Shown here: in pieces, positions 36,301 through 52,762 of the stretch
Position numbering within the stretch: the stretch's first letter is position 1
Layout: each line of letters starts with the position of its first letter
Assembly: GCA_907165275.2 (NCBI GenBank)
Contig: OU015672.1
Coordinates: forward strand, 4,818,501 to 4,882,500
Reading direction: 5' to 3'
From: Zygaena filipendulae
Lineage: Eukaryota > Arthropoda > Insecta > Lepidoptera > Zygaenidae
Length of the DNA: 64,000 nucleotides
Program-made: the position numbers and the translations under genes
Notes under the pieces: model-generated
The model's input: the letters and a program-made list of their open reading frames with translations, nothing else
Databases searched by the model: none
Told to the model about the DNA's origin: nothing

Positions 36301-37886
36301 TGTACAGTTTTGTTATTGCCCGCTTTTACATTTAGACTACTTACATAACTTACACAACTCTTTTTACCATCTAATTAATTCGAATTACATTTATTGGCTT
36401 TTATATTGAGTGTTAATTCGCAGTCTGACCTAAACTAATGAATTTATTTAGTTTGTTAATATGTATAGACATACCACGTGTAAAATCTGCTATCTTTAAA
36501 CGAGCAATTCTTGTATTTAAATATATATACGTAAAAATGTATTGTATATAATCAGAATCTCGGAAACAGCTCCAACGATTTTTATGAAATTTAGTTTGCT
36601 GGGGATTTTGAGGGCGATTAATCGATCTAGCTAGGTTTCATTTTTAGAAAACGTCTTAAAGCCACCACGCATAGAAACCGGAGGCGAAGCGAGGGCGAAG
36701 GCGTGCATTTTGTATCGTTTAAGTTTGTATGAAGCACTACACACACGACGCTCCGGATCGTGTGTGTAGTGCTTCAATACAAACTTAAACGATACAAAAC
36801 TAACAAACAAACTTGCATTCGCATTTAAAATAAATAGTAAGGTTAGTATGATAAAGAACAAATTCGATTCGTCACGACGCCGTGCACTTCCAGGAGAACC
36901 CTTCGAAGCACCCCATAATAATCCTGAAGGACGTTTCGTACCTGCACCTGCAAGCCATCCTCGAGTTCATGTACGCGGGCGAGGTGAACGTGTCGCAGGA
37001 GCAGCTGCCCGCCTTCCTCAAGACTGCAGCACGGCTCAAGGTATGCCGCTATTGGGGACCAAGGTCGACGTTGTGTGGCTGGTGAAAAACACCTACACGA
37101 GCTATGGGCCAAATTGTGGGTGTGCTGCTGTGTGTGTGTCGAACAGTATCGACTTGAATGTGACCCTCCCCCCGCCGCTCGCCGCGCCCCGCACGTGTGC
37201 ACACAAGCCGCCCGCAGTACCTAGGTAGTGAGTAGTTAAATCGGTCAGTCTGCATGAAGTGTCGGGAGGTGTATCTGTTCCTCTGATTGAGATAGAAAAA
37301 GAGAGAGTGATCGAAAATCTTATTGCCGTCAAAAAGAATCACACGCACTTATGATTGAAGTCTTAACTCCGTCGATCGCCGCGTCCCAGCGCGCCCTATA
37401 CGATACGACTCACGCGCACACAATGCAAGTGTGCCACCGCCTGTAACATTAAAAAATTGAGAAAGAGAGATTGTAACTTCTATTGACGTCAAAAAGAGTC
37501 ACGTACACTTATGACCACAAGTTTTAATGAAGTTTTTTGATTTTTTTCCTTAAGGCTAAGGCCACACTACAAAGTGCTTCGCTTATTGCTAAGAGCCAAT
37601 CCACTCATTGAACGACTCATCCTGGTGAACATACATATTTCATACTATTGCAGCTGGCCAAACTGTGACTAGCTAGGCACCTAGGAGAGTCACTTGCAGT
37701 GCGACTGATGCAATGTCTTTTCTCTAGGATGAGTCACTCAGTGAGTATAGCTTGGCTCTAAGCAATAAGCGAAGCTCTTTTAAGTTTGGCTTAAGCCTTA
37801 CAAACATCGCTGACGACAAGGAAAAAATCAAATCAAAAAACTTGTGGTCATAAGTGTTCGTGATTCTTTTTGACGTCAATAGAAGT

Positions 37887-37918
<32 letters not shown>

Positions 37919-38029
37919 TTCATATCTCTACATCTTAAGTGGTCTTAGCCTAAAGGAGCATTATGGTCGCAGGTGAAGGGTCTCGCCGAGCCGCCGCCGC
38001 AGATGCCCAGCATCAAGCGGGAGGGCTAG
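33359..38029 (+). CDS. lolal: lola-like BTB/POZ protein (Batman)
   Basis: Exons: 33359-33454 (32 codons), 35059-35145 (29), 36894-37040 (49), 37973-38029 (18 plus TAG), all phase 0 with GT-AG borders; 128 residues, against 127 in Drosophila lolal. The protein begins [17 protein letters not shown] and reads through the whole BTB fold: FTDVTLACEG, the conserved [12 protein letters not shown], the [10 protein letters not shown] segment and [12 protein letters not shown], ending SIKREG. There is nothing else: no zinc finger or other DNA-binding domain. In Drosophila, lolal/Batman is a nuclear partner of GAGA factor and other BTB proteins at Polycomb/trithorax response elements; the near-identical sequence makes the same role very likely here. 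The first intron holds a foldback element, and the third holds a 92-bp hairpin and two larger repeats. Confidence 0.96.
34322..34515. mobile_element. foldback MITE in lolal intron 1
   Basis: Outer arms AATTCTGGACATGAAAAGC (34322) and GCTTTTCATGTCCAGAATT (ending 34515) are inverted repeats continuing inward (GGTCGGATCTCA / TTGAGATC). Nested inner arms TTTAACACTAAAATACT and AGTATTTTAGTGTTAAA follow. About 194 bp, no coding capacity. Confidence 0.7.
34740..34966 (-). mobile_element. Lep1-like Helitron
   Basis: Begins CTAGCTTTTCCGTGCAG with TTTCACCCGTGG and GAGTTCCCGCGGG, and ends CTTATAATATTAGTATAG, the reverse of the family 5' end. Lies in lolal intron 1. Confidence 0.75.
35335..35592 (+). mobile_element. 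tRNA-derived SINE
   Basis: A tRNA-like head with GGCGTAGTAGGTCACC (A-box region) and GGTTCCGGGTTCGATTCCCGG (box B, GGTTCGATTCC) is followed by an unrelated body. It ends TTGTGGATTATTATTATC, a simple-repeat tail. It cannot be a functional tRNA gene: the acceptor and anticodon arms do not pair. It lies in lolal intron 2. Confidence 0.7.
35861..36150 (-). mobile_element. repeat family X copy 2, uninterrupted
   Basis: The reverse complement matches the two halves of 19194-20052 without the family Y insert. The right end here has GGTTTTCGTTCGTTTTCATAC and the left end TTAACTAGAGAGGACATG. It includes AGTGTCGCCGGGCGATTTTC (reverse sense) and CAAAACCGTGAATTTTG. Confidence 0.75.
36708..36799. repeat. 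92-bp hairpin upstream of lolal exon 3
   Basis: Arms of about 41 bp: TTTTGTATCGTTTAAG through CACTACACACACGA, and TCGTGTGTGTAGTG through CTTAAACGATACAAAA, around a 9-base loop (CGCTCCGGA). A single-base bulge is the only visible imperfection. It ends 95 bases before the exon 3 acceptor. Confidence 0.85.
37120..37330 (+). repeat. dispersed (TG)n-associated repeat, copy 1
   Basis: CTGCTGTGTGTGTG, CCGCGCCCCGCACGTG, CACACAAGCCGCCCGCAG and a later ATCGGTCAGTCTGCATG segment recur in the same order at 49470-49690 inside Gale intron 2, where the TG tract is far longer. No coding capacity. Confidence 0.6.
37455..37925. mobile_element. large foldback MITE in lolal intron 3
   Basis: Outer arms: AGATTGTAACTTCTATTGAC and GTCAATAGAAGTTACAATCT, continuing through GACCACAAGTTTT / AACTTGTGGTCATAAG. 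Inner arms (37553-37799): GGCTAAGGCC and GCTTCGCTTATTGCTAAGAG, against CTAAGCAATAAGCGAAGC. The inner part is related to the element at 41262-41446. A (CT)n tract closes the right end (37890-37918). Confidence 0.75.
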
Positions 38030-38228
38030 CAGGCGGCGCGCCCGCCCCGCCCCCGCCGCGCCGCCGCGCCCGCGCCCTAAAGACTCTAGTGAACGTATGC
38101 AGAACACCAATGTAACATACAGTACGCAATACTACATAGCTAACTAACACACCAGAACCCACAGCCGAGTCGACGATCTATGGTCATTAACGCTATAGAA
38201 CACTTGCCCGTTTTCACCGACATCCCAT

Positions 38229-38545
38229 CAGGCGCGGATCTAGGATTTGGTTTGGAGGGGGGGGGGGGCAATTTTTGTTGCACTACACTTTTTTTTTAAC
38301 AGGTTGGTCACAGAAGTGACGTCCAATAGTAAAATTTAGGGGCTCATATTGAGAGGTATAGGAATTGAGCCCATGTTGTTTTCTTTTTAACTTAGTTTTT
38401 GAAAATGATGGACCCGCGCACGGCTTTAACTTTTTTTTGTTCAGACGCAAGCTCGCGAAGATTTTCTAATGTCTAAATAAAGTACCTACTGTGGTCTTCA
38501 GGAGGGGCAATTGCACCCACTGACCCCCCCGTAGATTCGCGCCTG
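38229..38545 (+). mobile_element. hAT-like MITE in lolal 3' region
   Basis: Terminal inverted repeats CAGGCGCGGATCTA and TAGATTCGCGCCTG; the 8-bp direct repeat CATCCCAT lies immediately outside on both sides (38221-38228, 38546-38553). An 8-bp duplication and CAG-starting ends are hallmarks of the hAT superfamily. The interior is non-coding with a G13 run. It lies 200 bases after the lolal stop, probably in its 3' UTR. Confidence 0.8.
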
Positions 38546-41261
38546 CATCCCATAAGTTTACGGGATCCTCTATACGTTGTCAGGTGACCGTTAGAAGATG
38601 TTTCTGTTTCACCAACTGTTCGGGGTCACTGAACAGTACGCGTACATACAATAAATCTAATTTAGGCGCTGGTTTGGGGAAGCTTTTAAATAACGGATCC
38701 CATACTTAGATGGTAGTGTAGGCACTGGCGTTCCTTCCACACAAGCCCAGAAGCCCGGCCTGCCTAGCTGAAGCGCTTGCTCGTAGAGTATCAAATATTT
38801 TAATAAGTATCTATTATTTTTACTTATTAACATATTGATATTCTGTGGCAAGTGTTTTGGTTAGGCAAAACAGGCTTTTGGGCTTGTAAGTGAGTCTGTG
38901 TTGGGGATGTTGGTGAAAACGGGAACGTATCGTCGTGTCACGTGACCACGAAAAATTGGACCGTCTGATTGGGCGATTTTACGTTCCTCAGTTTTCTATA
39001 GCGATAACATTCATAGATTGTCAACTTGGCTAGGAGGGCCATTATTATAATAAAGTAGCGCCGATGCTCGTTCGTTCGATGGCCGCTCATAGAAACATGG
39101 CAACCGCAAAACAAAATCGCTCGCTTTTTCTCCAACGACCTTCGTCTATTTGCGTGTTTGCAGTCGCGAAATAAACAAACAAAAAGGCATTCAATATGCG
39201 TATAAATAATAAACACCAGTTTGTGATAATCTGCTATGGATGCCGGCCATCGAATGGGCGCTTTTACTCGGGTAACGAAATTATCCCACTCGCTCACTCA
39301 CCCACTTTTTGGTAAATCAGATTTAATATACAACCGCTGTATCTTCGATTTATTCAATATGTCAAAGATGAACAGTGATCAGCAGTGTGCAACAGGCCCT
39401 TAACGTCCCTCACACTTAACGCTTCGTTAAGTGAACGTTCATTCTTTCAGTGGAACACTGTCCCTTGTGTATAGGAGAATCTCTTATTGTCTTATGGACG
39501 CAGTTGTAAAAAGACAACTTTTAAACCTGAGCACCGGTTTCTGAATTGAGTATACTTACTCAGATTATAAATTTCTATGCTTTAAACAAAGATTGTGCGA
39601 TCTGAGTAAAATTTAGCCAGAGTATAATCAATTAAGAAACGAGGTTACTTGATACGAATTCCAAAAAGTAAAGACTTGGTTTGAATTTTGTCACATCCGG
39701 CTGACCGGAAATGTATTGTAAAATATCACTAAGTTAAAAATAATGGCGTTTCTTGCATGATCTGCAAATTGAAATATTCGAATTTGACTTTTATTGACTA
39801 CATTTTTTTTATTCAAATTTATAGATCTTGCTAGAGTTGCCATTCAACAAAATATGTTTTAAGCATAATTTAAAGTAACCGAGACCCGTTTGTATATGTC
39901 AGAATATGTGAACGTTAAAAACTTCATCGTTTTTTCATATTTACAATTTATAAGTATCGTTTATTTGATGTTGGCATGTGACATAAATAATAATATAACA
40001 TAGAATTTAAAATGTGAAATAGAATTATCTTGTTTTGTTTACAATTCTCGCTAATAAATTTTTGATATTTTTTTTATATACTAAAGTCTAACATGCTTTT
40101 ATGATTCTTGCGTCTGACGTGTCTTTTCTGTTTATGATTTTTTCCTTTTTTTTTCATTCACTTAAGTAGAATTAAGTTTCAAACAACACTCCAACAAGAA
40201 AATCGGCCGGTTTCATAATTATACTAAGCTTTACTCGACGGAAACTTAATCCGTAAGTTTCTCTCACTTAAGCCGACTTAAATTTTTTGTCAATTTAAAT
40301 TACGTTTTGTACTAGTATGATTTAAAACATTTGTTTGAATAACGTAGGTATGTTGGCTTAGGAGGCTATATGATTTGTCATACATTTTTCTCCCTTCAAC
40401 GCCCCTTAAGTTACCTATGAACCAAAGTATAGTTAAAAGTAAATAAATGTCTATTAACTGAATTATGTGACAACTTCTAAGACATAGCCTATCATATTGC
40501 GTTTATGCTGACTTCAATATCTGAAATATATATCGCACAATTTATTCTAAACTCCAATGATTAATAACTATCTAAAAGGAATTATGATAGCCTATCCGCC
40601 CAAACGCTCAGTCGCTTAATTTGTCGTCTTATAGCCGGGCCTCATGAACTAAGCTAGCCTACTTATGTTCACAGTATTGTAGAAATCCATAGTGATTTAA
40701 AAAGGTTCAACCATCAAGTCAAAATAACTAGCCAGGACCGGTTTGTGGTAGTTGCAAGGCTCTTGAAAATACTGGGCTGCCAGGTTGCTTAATTCTAATT
40801 GTGAGGTGTAATTTTTGACCCAATAAATGAGCTGGAATTTACCTACAATACAACAGAGTACGTACATGTAGGCTTTAGTAGACCTAAACTGTGTCATTAC
40901 ATTTTAATCGATTTTACAAGTAAACATCTTGAGTAAAATCTCTCTAAACTCTAAAATTCAAGGAAATAAGGTGGAGTTTTAATTGTGCGTATATCGTAAC
41001 ATACACTTTATTTCTTAGAATTGTCTCTTAAGTTTTTGTGTCAAAATGACTTGAGTAGATTTTATCAAGAACTGATTCTATGGTTCTCGTCTTTCATTGA
41101 TTTTATCACTCGATGACGTCGACAACGACTTCACTGCGGATCTCTAGTGCTACGTTTTTACTGGACCGTATAGAATGAATGAAAATGAAAAAAAAAATGT
41201 TTACGAAAGAAGGATGGTCTCACTGTCTACTTATAGACGACACCTCGGGCCAGCTGTTAGG

Positions 41262-41446
41262 CTAAGGTCACACTACAAACAGCTTCGCTTATTGCTAAGA
41301 GCCATGCTACTCGCCGAGTGGCTCCCAGTGAACATATTGCATACTACCGCAGCTGGCCACACTGCAAGCGACGCCCCTAGGTCACTCGGCGAGTAGCATG
41401 GCTCCTAGCAATAAGCGAAGCTCTCTGTAGTGTAGCTTTTGGATAT
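41262..41446. mobile_element. palindromic MITE related to the lolal intron 3 element
   Basis: Left arm GGCTAAGGTCACACTAC, then GCTTCGCTTATTGCTAAGAG and CATGCTACTCGCCGAGTG. The right arm, in reverse, is CACTCGGCGAGTAGCATG, AGCAATAAGCGAAGC, TGTAGTGTAGC. Shares GCTTCGCTTATTGCTAAGAG with 37553-37799. Confidence 0.75.
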
Positions 41447-42944
41447 TTTGACAATGCTTTTAGATATGTGCTATACATATAGGTGTAGCCGCCAATAGTT
41501 GCCTTAAATTCATTTTGTCCGTGGCATTTTCGACTTTCAGAATTTGAGTTCTAGTTGTATTCTAGCGATGTATCACTGTTAGTTGTAGTGAACATTGAAC
41601 TTCGATCTATTAAAAAAATACTTTCTACTAAAATCGCTTCTTATAGGTTTATGATACGTGATTCTAATTATTTGTTAAATCCGCATCCATTTAGTGGATT
41701 CCTCGCTTTAACGTTGAAATCGAAATAGACTATATTGTATTGTGCTTAAGACGTGTGAAACTACCGCTTCTTGCATTTTCATAATATAATAGCAACTATT
41801 TCAGAAGTTTCCCATTACGGCAATGTAATATTTTTTTTTACTTATTTTACGATATGAAAGCTGAGCTTCTGTTTTCCGTTTTTCTTATCCGCATATTTTA
41901 CTACGGATTATGGCTATGAATTTTGAACGTTCGGAAATATTAGTTTTGTAAACTTTAAAATAAAATATACCACGGAAATATGCGGCATTTTTGCCAAACA
42001 AATTCATCAAGCTTTTGAATAAAGTTTCTTCCCATTTATTATTTGCATTTTATTGGTGAATTATTATTATTTAAGAGTAATTTTTAGTAAAAAAAGAATG
42101 ACAAGGAAACAATTTATGTAATAAAAATCTTAGTTTTAAATTTGTTAATAAGTATGAAATTGTCGCCATTATGAGTAACTGCACTGAAAAAAATATGCAG
42201 TAAGTAAAACTGTAGACAAAATATTAGGTGCCGTCTTGATAGGGAATTTAACTGTTTTTTTTCGGTTAGTAAAATGTTTAATCAGTAACAGTTTACTTAT
42301 TAGACTGAATAGTACAAACAATTTTACTTCCTGCAATTTTTTTTTTAGGGTCCACACTTTTCGTAGTAGTTGAACTTAATTGCTTTAGTGCGGTGAACCT
42401 AAAAACATGGACCCAACTTTAGACTGTACCCAAGTACTCGGGACGAGTAGGTACATCGTACTTTAAATTCAGAGAAATAAGGCCGAATTTGGATTGTGTA
42501 AGTTTTTATGTCAAAATGACGAGGATAATTTCCATGGTCTTCTCTCACTGCTTTAGTGCAATTAGATTCTACAATAGCCAAAAGTTGTTCAGTTTCTTAC
42601 GATACTGTGTCCCTACTTTAATTCTTTTGTACCTACTTTTAATTTTGGTAATTTATAACTTTGACACAATTTTTACTGCAACCGCGTTTCCGATTGTATA
42701 ATTATGACACTTTGCTTCTACATCTCTTACTCGTTTTTAAATGATTGTTGTAAAAATGTACCTAAATCAGATATTTTTAGACAGTGTTAATGACGTGCCG
42801 AGTAATCGCGAGTATATTATAGTTTGTAATGATTGAACTGTAAAAGATTTGTAATTTTAGATAATACAGAAGATTAATTACAAATAAACACAATAAAATT
42901 TTCTTGGTTTGTTTAATTATTAAATCACTAAATAGTATAAAACA

Positions 42945-43114
42945 AAAACGCTTCCTGCTGTTTGTCTGTCCCTATGTATGCTTAGATCTTTAAAACTACG
43001 ACACGGATTTTGATGTGGTTTTTTTAATAGATAGTGATTCAAGAGGAAGGTTTTCACATATAGTTTATCCTGGAATTCTCACGGGCACTTCGAAATTACC
43101 GCGAGGGCAGCTAG
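42945..43114 (+). mobile_element. Lep1-like Helitron
   Basis: CTGTTTGTCTGTCCCTATG, GGATTTTGATGTGG, CACGGGCACTTCG, AAATTACCGCGAGGGC, and terminal CTAG at 43111-43114. The 3' hairpin has lost one arm. Confidence 0.65.
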
Positions 43115-43667
43115 TGACAGATAAATAATAAGCATTCTCAACACTAGCAGAAATCATGCCTAAAGTGTGTGGTCTGGAGGTAATGGCCATGTTTTTGTAG
43201 CCTTAACTTGTTAAGGCTAAAAATTGTGGCGGTAAAAGGGTTAAAAACTTAAGAAACTTTATTCGTTCAATGTACCTAAAGGTGGGAACTTCACTTTCTT
43301 TTTTAATAAATTTTTAAATCCCATATCACAAATAAATATGTCGGACTCAAAGGCCCTTCGACTATATCATCATATATCGACAAATTTATGGAGAGGTACT
43401 GCAAACATGTCTGGGAAATGTTTAAAATGAAACAATAGTAATAAACGTCATATAAATAATTCTTTATTTTTCAATTTTAACTACACATAATTTCATATCT
43501 TACAATCGAAAAAGTCGTTACCTGTACATAAGTAACAGAACTGTAACATAGTAATGAGAATGTAATCAAGTAAAAACGCAATGAAGGAATGTATTTTTTA
43601 GAGAAGCGAACACAATTCACAGTTGAAAAAAGTACATGGAAATGATGTTACGGTAACCTGATAGTGA

Positions 43668-43814
43668 AGTGTTTTAAAAAGTGCTGAAAGTGTTGAAAAG
43701 TACGTTTTAGTGTTGAAAAGTGCTTTTTAGTGTTGAAAAGTGCGTTTTAGTGTTGAAAAGTGCGTTTTAAAGTGTTGAAAAGTACGTTTTAAAGTGTTAA
43801 GTGCGTTTTAAAGT
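43668..43814 (+). repeat. minisatellite, unit about 20-23 bp
   Basis: About seven tandem units of TGTTGAAAAGTGCGTTTTAG. The period is 20 bp in the middle and 23 bp (extra AAG) near the right end. Confidence 0.85.
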
Positions 43815-45089
43815 AAGAATAAGAAGTAAATGCAAATATAACACTGCATGGAATGATTTAACAAAGTTCAACATAAATATAGAAATAGATTTATAAAGAA
43901 AAAAAAACAAAAATAAATACTTCTGTAACATGACAGCAACAGCTAACCTCCACCTATATGAATAGAAATCGGTGTACATTTTTTTAACTAGAATCCTTTG
44001 GTGTTTAAAAAATAAATCACGCATACATTATGTACAATAGTTACAAAAACTTATACAATATTATCTTTTTGATAAATAAAATATATGGCAACAATGTAGG
44101 AACATTAACAGTGACTTTTATTAAATAAAATCATAATTATTCGATATTAAAATCTTTGTGTGTCTTAATACTATAAATATAATAATATTTTGGTATGCAC
44201 TTTGGTAGGGCATTATTCCTCTAGTAAAGACTAAGTACAAACTATTTTTTTATAATTTCTCTAGTAAAAACTATTTTTTGTTTTAAATTTCACATCAAAT
44301 TTTACGTCATCAGTATCTTACAGTATCTTATCTATAGGTATACTTTATCAATAAAAATTTAAAAACAAAATGCATTATTCGAATTGAAGAGTGGCAACAC
44401 CTGCGCACAACTTCCATAAACTAAATTATTATAAAAAAAATAATCATTTTCTTTTCACACAGACAGACAAAAATATTAAGGATTGTTTTTAGGTACTGAG
44501 GTATAAATAACAGCTTTTTACTAAATGCATGCTAAATGCATTGTGACAAAAAAGCAATCCTTAAATTTTTGTCGAGACCGTTGGGCACGGCTTGTGTGCG
44601 TAATGTATATTCCGTATAGATGACGTGTGACGTGACGTCAGCGCCGGATCTACGATTTCTTCGAACCGGAGATGAAACTCAGTGGCGCCCCTCTTTGCGG
44701 CGTTTGAGATAAATTAAAAAAACACAAATATGTTCACTTGTAGTGTGGAACTGTGTGACGCCTTTTTCTTACAAATCGACGGTGAAACCAGGATTCTGTA
44801 TGCTAAGCGTTTTTTGGGGCAAGTTTTGGAACGAAGTTCAAGGGACGATGCGGAGGGGTACCCTAACCGGGAAAAAAGTCCGTAACGTAAGTTTTTTTTT
44901 TATCAAATATAATCACAATAAAAAATGTATACCCGAAGTGTATAATAAGAAACTTCGTTCCTATCCGGTGTCCCACGGGCCACGACACCACACTTTTTTG
45001 TTCTAATTATGATTTTGACCCCTGAAACTGCCGCTCGGGGCAGTATGTTCCGGTTTGGCCCCCCGTCCCCCGTCAGATTCAGAACTGCG

Positions 45090-45597
45090 TGACGTCACTT
45101 AGCCGGTACGGTACCTGTCCGCGTGCGCAGCGTGACGTCACCTACCCGGCGCGGTACCCGTGCGCAGCGTGACGTCACCTACCCGGCGCGGTACCCGTGC
45201 GCAGCGTGACGTCACCTACCCGGCGCGGTACCCGTGCGCAGCGTGACGTCACCTACCCGGCGCGGTACCCGTGCGCAGCGTGACGTCACCTACCCGGCGC
45301 GGTACCCGTGCGCAGCGTGACGTCACCTACCCGGCGCGGTACCCGTGCGCAGCGTGACGTCACCTACCCGGCGCGGTACCCATGCGCAGCGTGACGTCAC
45401 CTACCCGGCGCGGTACCCGTGCGCAGCGTGACGTCACCTACCCGGCGCGGTACCCGTGCGCAGCGTGACGTCACCTACCCGGCGCGGTACCCGTGCGCAG
45501 CGTGACGTCACCTACCCGGCGCGGTACCGGTGCGCGTGCGCAGCGTGACGTCACCTACCCGGCGCGGTACCGGTGCGCGTGCGCAGCGTGACGTCAC

Positions 45598-45604
<7 letters not shown>
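45090..45604. repeat. 37/43-bp minisatellite with fourteen TGACGTCA sites at the end of Gale
   Basis: TGACGTCA occurs at 45090, 45133, 45170, 45207, 45244, 45281, 45318, 45355, 45392, 45429, 45466, 45503, 45546 and 45589. Spacing is 43 bp at the outer edges and 37 bp for ten consecutive inner intervals. The unit reads GCGTGACGTCACCTACCC then GGCGCGGTACCCGTGCGCA; the 43-bp form adds a GTGCGC repeat. One inner unit has CATGCGC for CGTGCGC; otherwise the inner units are identical. The right edge overlaps the Gale stop codon (45598-45600, minus strand). TGACGTCA is the palindromic CRE/ATF consensus; function here is not shown. Confidence 0.95.
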
Positions 45605-50548
<4,944 letters not shown>

Positions 50549-52079
50549 GGTTACGCTGCCAATAGACAAAATACAATCCGTTTTTAAACAGACATAGACA
50601 ATAACTTTATTTCGCATCACAGCAAGTGTCAACTTACAACTAATTAGCTACTTGACTATTTTTTTTTTGCTGAAACAGAAGGCATTTTTTTTATTTATTT
50701 ATAAAACTATAAACTGACTTGAGCGCGCGTATAGGTGAAGGCAAGTGGTTCCAACATTTTGGTGACCGCATATCTGAAACTGCCGCGAAACGCAGACGTG
50801 CATACATAAAAGAAAAGAGTTTACCAAATCAACCCGTACTGTCGGATTACAGTTATTATTTTTCTGTTGGATTAAGTAATCTTCAAGTTAGGGAGCAGTG
50901 TGAGTTTTATCAATATCGGTTCAATAGTTTTTAAGATATGGTTTGTTAAATGTAAAAAACGAGAAAATAAAAATGGTTTTAATGGTTGGCCTTTTTATCA
51001 AGGACTAACACCAATCTCAAACAAATAGGTACTATTATTTCTCCTTCAGTATTGTGTTTTGAAATCAGTTTTACTTTTTTCATATTTTTTTTTCTGCCGA
51101 AACAAACAGACGGACCAAAATGTCACGAATTGGTTGGGAAGTTTGATATTACCAAACAGACTTTAATTTTATTTATTTTATAATGTATAGATTGTGTGAA
51201 TATGACTTCCATCTATAAAGTCTGTACTAGTTAAGGTAATATAGTAAACAATAAAAAACACCTCTATACATATAGATTAGCAACGGAGCACATAATTATT
51301 ATAAGGTATAGCTACTTATTACGAGTATGAACAAAACAATAGCAAAGCTTGACGCGAATTACCGACCGACCTACTTATTTAAAACGCTTACCTACGCACA
51401 TGCAGTATGTAGGTAACAGTAACACTCAATTTGAAATATCGCTATAAAGCCACTAATAGATATAGGGCGAGCCTTGAAATAAAGCCGCTAATAGATATTG
51501 GGCGAGCCTTGGCGAACGTAGGTACGTCGGCAAATTGATTAATACATAACACATTAATTAGTTCACAATACAATATGTTGGCCAATTTCGCAGCAAGATC
51601 ACGGCCAATATACCACTATATACGCATTGGCGTTAGCCTGGTTTCCCGTAATAACTTTATTTGCCAGGACACATTAATTAGAATTTAAAACGCATAAGTA
51701 TTATGTACAAAATATAATATCTACATTAAAAGCAAATGCAAGCGAGATAGCAGCTGCAATTTACCTAAACCCGAGTGGGCTCTTCACACGTTGACCATAA
51801 TAATATTACAGACTGTATTGACCATAACTTTAGAACATTCGGGCCAACTTCTATTAGCGGCGCGTAACACTGACTGTTGCACGAAGGATGCAGATTCTCC
51901 AGTGTGTGTGTAAACAATCAATGTGTACATAATACCTACTAAAGCATCTGTTTCTATAAAGCATCGACGTCTCGTTGTTACAACATATTGTTACATACAT
52001 AATATACTCGTGCTTTTTTTCAATGTTATTGAAAACTAGCTGTTCTCCGTGATTTTTCAAAATTAACACGGGTGAAACT

Positions 52080-52212
52080 GTATTAAATTTTGCACAATAT
52101 TACAAATTGTGAAGGGTAGGTACCTACCTAGACAAAAAAAAATATAGGGTAGTAGGTACTTTTATCTCGGAATACCCGCGGGATCTCCTAAATTACCGCG
52201 GGGAACAGCTAG
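52080..52212 (+). mobile_element. Lep1-like Helitron, 3' half, next to an inverted fragment
   Basis: GAATACCCGCGGGATCTCC, AAATTACCGCGGGGAACAG and terminal CTAG (52209-52212). A short opposite-strand end (CTAGCTGTTCTCCGTG) lies at 52036, so two copies meet head to head. Confidence 0.65.
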
Positions 52213-52459
52213 TGTTCTTATAAGTTGTCTTATAAGGTTATTGTTATCTTATGAAGTTCACCAAAACACGATGTCGCACGCATTGATTACATAAGCACAA
52301 TACCTACATATTATGTTGGATCACATTCTCATGGTACACTTTCAAAGCCTTGAACTGGAATGGAAAGTGTATTTTTAAAAAGCTTATTAAATATTTTTAC
52401 CGATTATTTCACTTTAATAAAATATGTTAAGTGATATGGTGTGGACCTTTTTAAATCTA

Positions 52460-52762
52460 TATATATATAAATTAAATTGAAGTGTCTGTTTGATGTTTGT
52501 AATTCCAAATGAACTAAGCTTTTCACTAAATGCATATGAAAGTAGAAAGTAGGTATACCTATACGGTACGGACATAAAAAAATCTCTGTCTGTCTGTTTG
52601 TTTGTTCCGGCTAATCTCTGAAATGGCTGGACCGATTTTAACGGGACTTTCACTGGCAGATAGCTGATGTTTTAAGGAGTAACTTAGACTAGGTACTTTT
52701 TATCCCGAAATTCCCGCGGGATCTCTAAAATTAACGCGGGTGGAACAGCGGGGCACAGCTAG
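52460..52762 (+). mobile_element. Lep1-like Helitron
   Basis: CTGTCTGTCTGTTTGTTTG, GCTGGACCGATTTTAACG, GAAATTCCCGCGGGATCTC, AACGCGGGTGGAACAGCGGGG, terminal CTAG (52759-52762). Upstream of Gale. Confidence 0.7.

Larger units (their letters stand above)
38030..45089. other. lolal 3' UTR and intergenic DNA
   Basis: The first 70 bases after the lolal stop are extremely GC-rich. Then AT-rich DNA follows with no supported gene. The 119-codon minus-strand frame at 38938-39297 has no recognisable domain or coding bias. Polyadenylation signals are plentiful (for example GAATAAAGTTTC near 42020), so the lolal end is unknown. Repeats within are listed separately. The stretch 44640-45089 looks like an unidentified transposon (GAACGAAGTTCAAGGGACG, CGTTCCTATCCGG). 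Confidence 0.5.

Noticed and set aside
38938..39297. 119-codon minus-strand frame downstream of lolal
   Set aside because: No domain, biased composition or splice context; many runs of hydrophobic and basic residues consistent with chance translation of AT-rich DNA.
43668..43814. CRISPR-like array suggested by regular repeats
   Set aside because: Units are contiguous with no unique spacers, in a eukaryotic intergenic region; it is an ordinary minisatellite. The same applies to the 45.1-45.6 kb array.
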